Positions 1-5,407 of a DNA stretch of 6,533 nucleotides are shown here, in pieces. Location: positions 1 through 6,533 of the forward strand of contig JAIOPY010000058.1 in the NCBI GenBank assembly GCA_021413625.1. The letters run 5' to 3'. The notes beneath the pieces are model-generated. The model had not been told where the DNA came from. It was given only the letters and a program-made list of their open reading frames with translations, and ran no database searches. Made by a program: the position numbers and the translations under genes. Within the stretch, counting starts at the first letter, position 1, and each line of letters begins with the position of its first letter. The DNA comes from Candidatus Nomurabacteria bacterium (lineage in GTDB: Bacteria; Patescibacteriota; Minisyncoccia; Phycocordibacterales; UBA9973).

Positions 1-1
1 T

Positions 2-85
2 GTTTTGACTCCTGGAACCGTCCTAATGACTCCTGAAGAGCTTCTGGAGTTAATTCCACAACCCGTTTACATACAGTATCAGTAA
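2..85 (+). CDS. 3' end of an unidentified gene (partial)
   Basis: One frame is open from the left edge to a TAA at 83-85. It gives 27 residues that include the stretch TPGTVLMTPEELLEL and end in VYIQYQ. One of the other forward frames stops at 34-36. The composition looks protein-like, and the frame ends just before the promoter of the next gene, as expected for the tail of an upstream co-directional gene. Too little is present to name a family. Confidence 0.45.
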   Translation, partial: VLTPGTVLMTPEELLELIPQPVYIQYQ

Positions 86-88
86 AAA

Positions 89-97
89 TGTTATAAT
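89..97 (+). promoter_or_regulatory. Extended -10 promoter (TGtTATAAT) for the cupredoxin gene
   Basis: A perfect TATAAT at 92-97 is preceded by TG at 89-90, the extended -10 arrangement. Only 9 nt separate the hexamer from the ATG at 107, so transcription should begin within a few bases of the start codon and the mRNA would be leaderless or nearly so. No -35 box sits at 16-18 bp. TTTACA at 66-71 resembles one, but its 20 bp spacer is too long. Confidence 0.65.
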
Positions 98-106
98 ATT
101 TGCAAT

Positions 107-577
107 ATGAAGAAAACATTTATTTGGGTTGTTGTTTTAGTCTTAATTGTCTTAGGCATAATTTTGTTTTTAGGTAAGGGTAGTAAGCTTGAAGCTCCAA
201 CTACAGAGAATCAAACTGAAACGAATGAACAAGATATGGGTGCCATGGATGCTTTTGCCTTACCTTCAGATTACAATGTTCCTGTAGAAAACACTTCTGC
301 TCCAGTAAAAGAATTTATCGTAGATGGCAAGAATTTTTCATTTACTCCTAATATGATAACTGTGAAAAAAGGGGACTTAGTTAAAATTACTTTTAAAAAT
401 ACTGCAGGCTTTCATGATTTAGTCATTAATGAATTTAAGGTTGCTACTAAACAAATCAGAACTGGGGAAGAGGAAACTATTTCCTTCATTGCGGATAAAG
501 TTGGCAGTTTCATCTACTATTGTTCAGTTGGCACCCACCGTGCTCAAGGAATGTGGGGAACTTTAAAAGTTGAGTAA
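107..577 (+). CDS. Membrane-anchored cupredoxin (type 1 copper protein)
   Basis: This 156-residue protein has an N-terminal hydrophobic segment (about residues 5-23) after two lysines. It lacks a lipobox cysteine, so it is probably an uncleaved anchor or signal peptide. A low-complexity Thr/Glu/Asn/Gln linker follows (about 30-65), then a cupredoxin domain (about 68-156). All four type 1 copper ligands are visible: His103 (GFHDL), then Cys139, His144 and Met149 with C-x4-H-x4-M spacing. The family carries out single-electron transfer or holds copper outside the membrane; the partner here is unknown. The ATG at 107 is supported by the extended -10 box ending at 97. A DgkA-family gene starts 1 nt after the stop, so the two are probably co-transcribed. 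The domain call is strong; a specific subfamily such as azurin or plastocyanin cannot be given. Confidence 0.9.
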   Translation: MKKTFIWVVVLVLIVLGIILFLGKGSKLEAPTTENQTETNEQDMGAMDAFALPSDYNVPVENTSAPVKEFIVDGKNFSFTPNMITVKKGDLVKITFKNTAGFHDLVINEFKVATKQIRTGEEETISFIADKVGSFIYYCSVGTHRAQGMWGTLKVE

Positions 578-578
578 T

Positions 579-959
579 ATGGATTTTATTAAAGATACAA
601 AAAAGTTTTCTCTCAGAGAGCGCATCAATAGCGCTACGCATGCTTGGCGGGGTGTAGGCATCTTGTTAAAGAATAGTCATAATGCTTGGGGGCATATATT
701 TTTTTCTGTCTTGGCGGTCTATTTAGGATTTATTTTAAATATTTCAGATATTGAATGGGCTTTGCTTGTTCTCGTAATTGGTCTAGTGATAACTGCAGAA
801 GCTTTTAATACCGCAATTGAGATAGATATAAATTTAACTTCACCTGAGTACCATCCCTATGCCAGAGATACAAAGGACGTGGCAGCTGGCGCGGTGCTTA
901 TAACTGTTTTAATTTCTATTATCATGGCTCTTATTATTTTTCTACCTAAAATTTTTTAA
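579..959 (+). CDS. dgkA: Diacylglycerol kinase / undecaprenol kinase (DgkA family)
   Basis: This 126-residue integral membrane kinase has an amphipathic N-terminus (about 8-32) and three membrane helices (about 38-56, 59-75, 101-122), the usual DgkA plan and length. The family signature is visible: Glu74, the NTAIE run with Asn77 and Glu81, and the Lys99-Asp100 pair in TKDVAAGAVL. In Gram-positive bacteria the family phosphorylates undecaprenol; in Proteobacteria it phosphorylates diacylglycerol. The lipid used here cannot be told from sequence. Asn85 stands where members usually have Asp four residues after the NTAIE glutamate. I chose the ATG at 579, 1 nt after the cupredoxin stop. An in-frame TTG at 570 would add three residues and overlap that gene, and is less likely. 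No promoter is seen, so translation probably depends on the upstream gene. Confidence 0.92.
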   Translation: MDFIKDTKKFSLRERINSATHAWRGVGILLKNSHNAWGHIFFSVLAVYLGFILNISDIEWALLVLVIGLVITAEAFNTAIEIDINLTSPEYHPYARDTKDVAAGAVLITVLISIIMALIIFLPKIF

Positions 960-961
960 TA

Positions 962-970
962 TGTTAAAAT
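962..970 (+). promoter_or_regulatory. Extended -10 promoter (TGtTAAAAT) for the DoxX-like gene
   Basis: TAAAAT at 965-970 matches the -10 consensus at five of six positions and is preceded by TG at 962-963. Exactly 6 nt separate it from the ATG at 977, which would place the transcription start on or next to the start codon. No -35 box is recognisable. A short AT inverted repeat (TTTTAA 954-959, TTAAAA 964-969) overlaps the site. Confidence 0.6.
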
Positions 971-976
971 ATTTAC

Positions 977-1324
977 ATGTGGCGAATTAACAAAGAGGTA
1001 GTTCTAAGTTATTTTTTAGCCTTTGTGGTTATTTGGTTTGGAGTGAGTGAGGTATCCTCACCTGAACGCTGGGTTGTTTTTGTGCCTACTTTCTTAAATT
1101 TAGGAGATATGGTTAATTCTTTAGTAATGGTGCATGGAGTTGTGCTTGTATTATGTGGACTATCTCTAGTTTTCAACTTCTATAGGCGAATTGCAGCTTT
1201 TATTGTGCTTATAATGCTAATAGATATCGTTACTACCCTTATCCTAGTCTCTGGTTTAGATGAAATATCTGTCCGAGATATCGGCCTATTGGGTATGGCA
1301 CTTGCCCTAGCACTTAAAAATTAA
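977..1324 (+). CDS. DoxX-like small membrane protein
   Basis: This 115-residue protein has four hydrophobic segments (about 9-24, 47-67, 72-92, 101-113), matching DoxX/DoxX-like proteins in size and topology. Supporting features are WFGVSEVSSPERWV near the N-terminus (DoxX members typically have a Phe/Gly stretch followed by a Pro-Glu-x-Trp), a Gly/Leu-rich helix 2 ending in a short Tyr-Arg-Arg turn, and RDIGLLG (100-106) before the last helix. The family is poorly understood. In mycobacteria DoxX has been linked to a membrane complex with superoxide dismutase and a thiol transferase. The gene lies directly before the thioredoxin-fold/DsbB pair, which suits a redox role, but that is inference. 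The call rests on motif resemblance without any catalytic residues. Confidence 0.65.
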   Translation: MWRINKEVVLSYFLAFVVIWFGVSEVSSPERWVVFVPTFLNLGDMVNSLVMVHGVVLVLCGLSLVFNFYRRIAAFIVLIMLIDIVTTLILVSGLDEISVRDIGLLGMALALALKN

Positions 1325-1330
1325 TATAAT
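1302..1330 (+). promoter_or_regulatory. -35/-10 promoter for the thioredoxin-fold/dsbB pair
   Basis: A perfect TATAAT at 1325-1330 lies 17 bp after TTGCCC at 1302-1307, which matches four of six bases of TTGACA. Unlike most promoters in this window it lacks the TG extension and has a -35 instead. The hexamer directly abuts the TAA of the upstream gene (1322-1324). It lies 8 nt before the ATG at 1339, so the transcript should be leaderless or nearly so. Confidence 0.65.
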
Positions 1331-1338
1331 AAAGTAGT

Positions 1339-1755
1339 ATGAATAATGTAAAGATTTTTATTTCTGTTATTGTTATCTTAATTGTCGGTACTGTAGTTAC
1401 TGCGGTAATGCGCGCAGGTAGCACTACCAATATCACTCCAGGAGAATATGATGCTTTTGCGCAGTGTTTGAAAGACAAGGGTGCAATTTTTTACGGAGCT
1501 TTCTGGTGTCCACATTGCCAGGCACAAAAAAAGATATTCGGTTCATCCGCTAAGTTGTTGCCATATGTTGAATGTTCTACGCTGGATGCATCTGGTCAAT
1601 TGCCAATTTGTACAGATAAAGGTATTAGAAGTTATCCAACCTGGGATTTTGCCGATGGTTCTCGTCTAACCTCGGAACTTTCCCTTTTACAATTAGCCGA
1701 GAAAACATCTTGTCCGCTTATAAATACAGGCGAGACCGGAAACGTTGCTCAATAA
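1339..1755 (+). CDS. Membrane-anchored thioredoxin-fold protein (CPHC), probable disulfide carrier
   Basis: This 138-residue protein has an N-terminal membrane anchor (about 4-24) and a thioredoxin-like domain (about 35-126). The active site is Cys57-Pro-His-Cys60 in YGAFWCPHC, and the cis-proline is Pro100 in the SYPTW run. CPHC is the dipeptide found in DsbA and favours an oxidising role. The YGAFWCPHCQAQKK and VECS stretches resemble the thioredoxin domains attached to bacterial and plant VKOR proteins. Four more cysteines (43, 79, 91, 125) could form structural disulfides. The gene is followed after 3 nt by dsbB, which suggests that DsbB reoxidises this protein and that it passes disulfides to substrates outside the membrane. 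The domain call is firm; the oxidant role is inferred from motif and neighbour. Confidence 0.88.
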   Translation: MNNVKIFISVIVILIVGTVVTAVMRAGSTTNITPGEYDAFAQCLKDKGAIFYGAFWCPHCQAQKKIFGSSAKLLPYVECSTLDASGQLPICTDKGIRSYPTWDFADGSRLTSELSLLQLAEKTSCPLINTGETGNVAQ

Positions 1756-1758
1756 ATT

Positions 1759-2304
1759 ATGAATTACGAAGCTATTCATTATCTTAATATTGTTTTAGGA
1801 ACTGGTGCTATCATTTTACAAATCTTTTCTGTTTTGGCGTTACTCATGCTTTGTTTTGGCGGGAAGAAAAATATATTTTTAGATTTTTTGGATAAAAATT
1901 TCTTGGCAATTGGTTTTGCAGTTGCTTTTGTTGGCACTTTTTTCTCTTTAATTTATTCTGAAGTTGTGAATTTCTTGCCTTGTTACCTTTGTTGGTATCA
2001 AAGAATTTTCTTATTCCCCCTAGTATTTCTATTTGCAGTGGCAATGTGGCAGAAAGACAGGAAGGTTATTAAATATGCATTACCACTTGTTGCTATAGGC
2101 TTTATAGTTTCAGTTTATCAAAATTTTTATTATTACTTTGGACAAGGTTCCAGCTTGCCATGCGATGCTTCTGGTGTATCTTGTTACCAAGTTTTGATTT
2201 CTGAATTTGGTGGTTATATTTCTTTGCCAATGCTAGCGTTAACAACTTTCTTTTCTCTGACGGCTCTTTTATTGGTGACCCACTTCTATAAGAAAGTTGA
2301 ATAA
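1759..2304 (+). CDS. dsbB: DsbB/BdbC-type disulfide bond formation protein
   Basis: This 181-residue membrane protein carries the DsbB hallmark LPCYLCWYQRI, with Cys75 and Cys78 at the end of a helix and the conserved Gln-Arg after it. A second pair, Cys135 and Cys142, sits in the next external loop. DsbB proteins take electrons from a DsbA-like partner through these pairs and pass them to quinone. Hydrophobic segments at about 11-33, 48-70, 80-97, 104-122 and 153-175 make five, one more than the usual four; the extra one is N-terminal. The gene starts 3 nt after the stop of the CPHC protein, its likely partner, with no promoter or Shine-Dalgarno sequence between, so the two are probably translationally coupled. 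The electron acceptor is uncertain if, as in many reduced genomes of this type, quinones are not made. Confidence 0.92.
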   Translation: MNYEAIHYLNIVLGTGAIILQIFSVLALLMLCFGGKKNIFLDFLDKNFLAIGFAVAFVGTFFSLIYSEVVNFLPCYLCWYQRIFLFPLVFLFAVAMWQKDRKVIKYALPLVAIGFIVSVYQNFYYYFGQGSSLPCDASGVSCYQVLISEFGGYISLPMLALTTFFSLTALLLVTHFYKKVE

Positions 2305-2336
2305 TATAAGATTAAGAATAGTTATTTTGATTAAAC

Positions 2337-3074
2337 ATGAATAATAGACTCATTATATCTTTAGGAATAATTATCCTTCTTGTTGTTGGAGTTACTTTAA
2401 TATCCAAACCGGAAAAAGATAGTATGGATTCATATGGCAATGTGATTTCTATGTGTTTCTATAATTCTGAAAAAACAGAGCGAGGTCTTTTTGATATAGC
2501 TTGGCTTCGCATGAATTTAAGTGGGGAAGGGGGCAGTAAAGTTGAAGGAGAATTTCGTAACCTGCCCGCAGAGAAGGATTCAAAAATAGGAACTTTTTCT
2601 GGAGAGGCAGGCCCGCTTAATCAAAGCACCATGAGTCGCCGAGCTACTGTTTGGTGGGAAGCTCATGCTGAAGGCACGATAGTTACCGAAGAACTTATTA
2701 TAGATTTTGGTGACGGTAGTGCAAAGGCTTACTTTGCAGAAATGACAGACAGAGGGGATGGTGTTTATGTTTATAAAGATAAGGGCAAGCTTCTTTACGG
2801 GCCACAAATGTCTCAAGTGGACTGTGAGGCCTTAGAAGTAATTTTAAAGGACAAAGAGGATGCGCAAAACATTATTAGTTTAGATGGTCCGAATACAAAC
2901 GGCAGCCAGTTTTTTATTAACGTGGCAGCCAATAATTTTTTAGATAGCAAGCATACAGTTTTTGGTAAAGTTGTAAAAGGCATGGAGGTAGTTGCTTCTA
3001 TTGAAAATACTGCAACCGATTCTTCCGATAGGCCGATTACCCCGATAGTTATAAATAGTATTTCAATAGATTAA
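2337..3074 (+). CDS. Membrane-anchored chimera: unknown domain plus C-terminal half of a cyclophilin
   Basis: The 245 residues begin with a membrane anchor (about 4-22, no lipobox). A domain of unknown function follows (about 32-165) with MCFYNSE, two Trp (106-107) and [12 protein letters not shown] recall similar stand-alone domains in Parcubacteria-type genomes, without a known role. From Gly184 the sequence is plainly cyclophilin: [23 protein letters not shown] and the closing strand. Cyclophilins are about 160 residues; here only the last 60 or so are present. The equivalents of human CypA Gln111, Phe113, Leu122 and His126 are kept (Gln191, Phe193, Leu202, His206), and Phe201 replaces Trp121. 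The half with catalytic Arg55, Phe60, Met61, Ala101 and Asn102 is absent, so prolyl isomerase activity is unlikely. The frame is open throughout. No clear promoter is seen; the gap to dsbB is 32 nt. Confidence 0.8.
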   Translation: MNNRLIISLGIIILLVVGVTLISKPEKDSMDSYGNVISMCFYNSEKTERGLFDIAWLRMNLSGEGGSKVEGEFRNLPAEKDSKIGTFSGEAGPLNQSTMSRRATVWWEAHAEGTIVTEELIIDFGDGSAKAYFAEMTDRGDGVYVYKDKGKLLYGPQMSQVDCEALEVILKDKEDAQNIISLDGPNTNGSQFFINVAANNFLDSKHTVFGKVVKGMEVVASIENTATDSSDRPITPIVINSISID

Positions 3075-3101
3075 ATTTTATTATTAATTAACCTAAAATT
3101 T
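3073..3101. repeat. AT-only inverted repeat between the chimera gene and the small ORF
   Basis: AAATTTTA (3073-3080) and TAAAATTT (3094-3101) are exact 8 bp inverted arms around a 13 nt loop that contains the palindrome TTAATTAA (3084-3091). A run of T follows the right arm. It could be a weak terminator for the upstream gene. Its right arm is also the -10 box of the small ORF. With only A-T pairs it may be coincidence in AT-rich sequence. Confidence 0.35.
3094..3099 (+). promoter_or_regulatory. Possible -10 box (TAAAAT) for the small basic ORF
   Basis: TAAAAT at 3094-3099 matches five of six -10 bases and ends 4 nt before the ATG at 3104, the closest spacing in the window. There is no TG extension and no clear -35. 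If it is used, the transcript could start inside the ORF's first codons, so this promoter is less certain than the others. Confidence 0.4.
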
Positions 3102-3103
3102 TT

Positions 3104-3169
3104 ATGGGAAAAGGCAATAATGCTTATAGAAAAGATGTAAAGAAGCCAAAGAAAGCAAAGAAAAAATAG
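3104..3169 (+). CDS. 21-residue lysine-rich small protein
   Basis: ATG at 3104 to TAG at 3167-3169 encodes 21 residues: it begins MGKGNNAYRKD and ends in a tail of Lys, Pro and Ala (KKPKKAKKK). Ten of the 21 are lysine and one is arginine. The MGKG start and basic tail recall very small nucleic-acid-binding proteins such as the bTHX ribosomal peptide, and similar KGNN...KKPKK peptides occur in other bacteria as hypothetical proteins. I cannot assign it to either group. Evidence that it is real: it has a protein-like composition in a stretch otherwise empty of genes, a -10-like box lies just before it, and a strong intrinsic terminator begins 13 nt after its stop. A role in binding RNA, DNA or the ribosome is only a guess from charge. 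Confidence 0.6.
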   Translation: MGKGNNAYRKDVKKPKKAKKK

Positions 3170-3182
3170 TTTTGTAACTATT

Positions 3183-3210
3183 CCCCGCCGACCGGCGGGG
3201 TTTTGTTTTT
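3183..3210 (+). terminator. Strong intrinsic (rho-independent) terminator
   Basis: CCCCGCCG (3183-3190) pairs perfectly with CGGCGGGG (3193-3200), giving a stem of seven or eight G-C pairs with a very tight loop. TTTTGTTTTT (3201-3210) follows at once. This is the most GC-rich block in an AT-rich window. It ends the transcript of the small ORF, and any read-through from upstream, and insulates guaA. Confidence 0.95.
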
Positions 3211-3223
3211 ATTAATAATTGTA

Positions 3224-3232
3224 TGATACAAT
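3224..3232 (+). promoter_or_regulatory. Extended -10 promoter (TGaTACAAT) for guaA
   Basis: TACAAT at 3227-3232 matches five of six -10 bases and is preceded by TG at 3224-3225. The spacer to the guaA ATG at 3239 is exactly 6 nt, which predicts a leaderless mRNA. A weak TTGTTT (3203-3208) lies 18 bp upstream within the terminator T-tract. No riboswitch-sized leader exists: only 28 nt separate the terminator tail from the ATG. Confidence 0.62.
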
Positions 3233-3238
3233 CCACAA

Positions 3239-4780
3239 ATGAAAGGTAAGAGCCCTCAAATAATAATCATTGACCTTGGTAGCCAATACACTCAAATAAT
3301 CAGGCGCAGTCTGCGTTATTTGGGTTTTCACTCCATTATTTTAGAGCCAGAAAAGTCTCTGGCTTGGATTAAAGAAAATAGTCCAAAAGGCGTGATTCTA
3401 TCAGGTGGCGCTAAAAGTGTTTATGATTCGGACGCTCCTAATATACCTGTTGAAATACTTAACCTTGGTTTACCTATTTTAGGTATTTGTTACGGCATGC
3501 AATGGCTTGCATATACTCACGACAAGACTACTGTTCATAAAGTTCAAGAAGGTAAATCCTACGGACCAGTGGAAATTAATTTTACCAATCCTAGAAGTTT
3601 AATTTTTAATAATTTAAAAGACAAAATAAATGCTTGGTCTTCTCACGGAGATTCGGTTGCTAAAGTTCCAGAAGGTTTTACCGTTATTGCTACTTCAAAA
3701 GCTGGAGGAGTTATTGAAGCGATGGAAAATGTGTCTAAAAAATTATGGTCGGTTCAATTTCATCCAGAGGTGGAACAAACCGAAGATGAAAATATTATTT
3801 TAAACAATTTTGTAAGTAATATCTGTGGTGGTGTAAAAGATTATGATAAAAAAGATGTTATAGAAGAAATACGAGAAAATACTAAAAAAATCTTAGGTGA
3901 AGGCACCGCAATTATTGGTGTTTCGGGTGGAGTGGACTCTACTGTTTTGGCTGCAATACTGACACCTGCTTTGGGTGATAAATTAAAAGCCTTCATGATA
4001 GATACTGGAGGCATGCGCAAAGACGAAGTAGAAAAAGTAAAACAAATAGCCAAAAAAGCTGGCATAAATTTAGAAGTGGTGGATAAATATAAAGATAAAT
4101 TTATTAAGCAAATCGGCACTACGATAGACGCGGAAGAAAAACGTGCTAAGTTTCGTACAGTTTATGGTGAAGTTTTCCAAGATATAGCCAAGCTGTATGG
4201 GGCAACACACATGATTCAAGGAACTTTAGCCACAGATTTAATTGAATCTGGTAGCGCAGGAAAATCAGAGATGATAAAAACACACCACAATGTAGATTTG
4301 AATTTAGGACTTAAAGAAATAATGCCACTTTCGGACTTTTTTAAATTTGAAGTGCGAGAAATGGCTGAAATGTTCGGCTTAGAAGAACTAGTTTCTAAAA
4401 GACAGCCTTTTCCAGGACCAGGCTTGTATTTGCGAGTAGTGGGTGTGCCGGTGACTGAAGAGTTGTTAGAAATTGTTCGCGAAGCAGATGCCGAAGTTGC
4501 TGAAATTTTAAAGAAACATAATTTATACGACAAAATTGCCCAAACAATAGTTGCCCTAATAGGCGCGAAGACTGTAGGTGTGAAAGGTGATGGTAGAGTG
4601 TATGGTTATAACCTTGTTGTGCGTACAGTAGAAACGACTGATTTTATGACAGTGAAAGGCTTTTATTTACCCCAAGAAGTATGTGAGGAGATAATCAGTG
4701 TTTTATCCCGTCATCCGCAGGTTGTCCGTGTTTTCTTTGATTGGACTTCTAAACCTCCAGCAACCACAGAATTTGAATAA
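3239..4780 (+). CDS. guaA: GMP synthase (glutamine-hydrolysing)
   Basis: This full-length 513-residue GuaA converts XMP to GMP with ATP and glutamine, the last step of guanine nucleotide synthesis in the cytoplasm. The N-terminal class I amidotransferase domain (about 7-195) has its nucleophile Cys84 in GICYGMQ and the catalytic His175 and Glu177 in FHPEVEQT. The ATP-pyrophosphatase domain (about 205-395) has the P-loop SGGVDS (229-234). The C-terminal dimerisation domain (about 395-513) ends in KPPATTEFE, close to the usual KPPATIEWE ending. RQPFPGPGL (388-396) and GDGRVYGYN are also present. No key residue is missing. The ATG is fixed by the -10 box 6 nt upstream and by the family's usual N-terminus. 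The next gene starts 4 nt after the stop, so the two probably share a transcript. Confidence 0.98.
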   Translation: MKGKSPQIIIIDLGSQYTQIIRRSLRYLGFHSIILEPEKSLAWIKENSPKGVILSGGAKSVYDSDAPNIPVEILNLGLPILGICYGMQWLAYTHDKTTVHKVQEGKSYGPVEINFTNPRSLIFNNLKDKINAWSSHGDSVAKVPEGFTVIATSKAGGVIEAMENVSKKLWSVQFHPEVEQTEDENIILNNFVSNICGGVKDYDKKDVIEEIRENTKKILGEGTAIIGVSGGVDSTVLAAILTPALGDKLKAFMIDTGGMRKDEVEKVKQIAKKAGINLEVVDKYKDKFIKQIGTTIDAEEKRAKFRTVYGEVFQDIAKLYGATHMIQGTLATDLIESGSAGKSEMIKTHHNVDLNLGLKEIMPLSDFFKFEVREMAEMFGLEELVSKRQPFPGPGLYLRVVGVPVTEELLEIVREADAEVAEILKKHNLYDKIAQTIVALIGAKTVGVKGDGRVYGYNLVVRTVETTDFMTVKGFYLPQEVCEEIISVLSRHPQVVRVFFDWTSKPPATTEFE

Positions 4781-4784
4781 TAAA

Positions 4785-5393
4785 ATGTTGGTTTTTACAA
4801 AAAAAGAAAAAACACTGATAAAAAAATTAAACACTCCCGCCAAGGTGCAGGATTTTTTGAATAGTTTGAAATTTAATTTTGAAGAGAAAGGTGAAACATT
4901 AAAATCTCCCGTTAGAGTTTTAAGAGAGGGCAACGCACATTGTATGGAAGGGGCGCTATTAGGAGCATATCTATTATCTCTACAAGGCTTTAAGCCGTTT
5001 GTTTTACTACTTAAAGCAACAAAACACGATTATGACCATGTAATTGCGCCCTTCAAGCAAGGTGGGCTCTGGGGAGCCCTTTCTAAGACAAATCATGCAG
5101 TTTTGCGGTATCGGGAGCCGGTTTATAAGAGTGTGCGCGAGCTCGTAATGTCTTATTTCCATGAGTATTTTTTAGATAGTGGCGTTAAAACTTTAAGAAA
5201 GTATTCCGCACTTTTAAATTTAAATGTTTTTGAAAAAGACTGGATGCTATCTGATGGCGATTTGTGGGGTATAGACGAAGAGTTGGATAAAATAAAACAT
5301 TTCAATATTTTAAATAAAAATTTAATTAAAAAACTTCGTAAAGCCGATAAGGTAGAAATAAAAGCAGGTCAGGTGGTGGAATATAAAAAGTGA
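4785..5393 (+). CDS. Putative transglutaminase-like (papain-fold) protein
   Basis: This 202-residue soluble protein has no signal peptide or membrane helix. Residues 40-140 hold the recognisable part: Cys53 in the NAHCMEGALLGAYLL helix, then DYDHVIAPF with Asp84 and His85, then GLWGALSKTNH and a YREPVYKSVREL stretch ending in KTLRKYS. A cysteine at the start of a helix followed by a His in a DH pair is the transglutaminase/papain-like layout, and the GxWGA-SK-NH run could supply the third polar residue. The substrate is unknown, and family membership is by motif only. I chose the ATG at 4785, 4 nt after guaA; the frame is open further upstream to an ATG at 4698, but that start would lie inside guaA. 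The C-terminal 60 residues are lysine-rich. The TGA stop is also the TG of the next promoter. Confidence 0.6.
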   Translation: MLVFTKKEKTLIKKLNTPAKVQDFLNSLKFNFEEKGETLKSPVRVLREGNAHCMEGALLGAYLLSLQGFKPFVLLLKATKHDYDHVIAPFKQGGLWGALSKTNHAVLRYREPVYKSVRELVMSYFHEYFLDSGVKTLRKYSALLNLNVFEKDWMLSDGDLWGIDEELDKIKHFNILNKNLIKKLRKADKVEIKAGQVVEYKK

Positions 5394-5399
5394 TATAAT
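5391..5399 (+). promoter_or_regulatory. Extended -10 promoter (TGaTATAAT) for msrA
   Basis: A perfect TATAAT at 5394-5399 is preceded by TGA, giving a textbook extended -10. That TGA (5391-5393) is also the stop codon of the upstream gene. The hexamer ends 8 nt before the ATG at 5408, predicting a leaderless or nearly leaderless mRNA. No -35 box is seen at the normal distance. Confidence 0.68.
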
Positions 5400-5407
5400 T
5401 AAGTTGT

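Noticed and set aside
66..71. TTTACA as a -35 box for the cupredoxin promoter
   Set aside because: It lies 20 bp from the -10 box, outside the 16-18 bp working range; the TG extension is the better explanation.
570..578. TTG at 570 as the start of the DgkA-family gene
   Set aside because: It would overlap the cupredoxin gene by 8 nt and add only three residues outside the family's conserved region. The ATG at 579 sits 1 nt after the upstream stop.
1481..1669. 62-codon open frame inside the thioredoxin-fold gene
   Set aside because: It is a shadow in another frame of a gene with clear family motifs.
1844..2044. Reverse-strand open frames opposite dsbB and the chimera gene (1844-2044 and 2580-2816)
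   Set aside because: Both lie antisense to convincing genes and have low-complexity or random-looking translations.
2305..2310. TATAAG as a promoter for the chimera gene
   Set aside because: It lacks both a TG extension and a -35 box, and it is 26 nt from the ATG, unlike most other promoters here. It is more likely chance in AT-rich sequence.
3841..4533. Two reverse-strand open frames opposite guaA (3841-4119 and 4216-4533)
   Set aside because: They are antisense to conserved GuaA coding sequence, with serine-rich composition typical of antisense frames and no promoter or family motif.
4698..4784. ATG at 4698 as the start of the transglutaminase-like gene
   Set aside because: The 29 extra residues are out-of-frame translation of the conserved guaA C-terminus. 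The ATG at 4785, 4 nt after guaA, is the natural start.
5391..5393. TGA read as glycine, as in Absconditabacteria and Gracilibacteria
   Set aside because: GGN codons supply glycine at conserved sites throughout. The single in-frame TGA falls at a natural gene end, and read-through would reach a TAA after two more codons.
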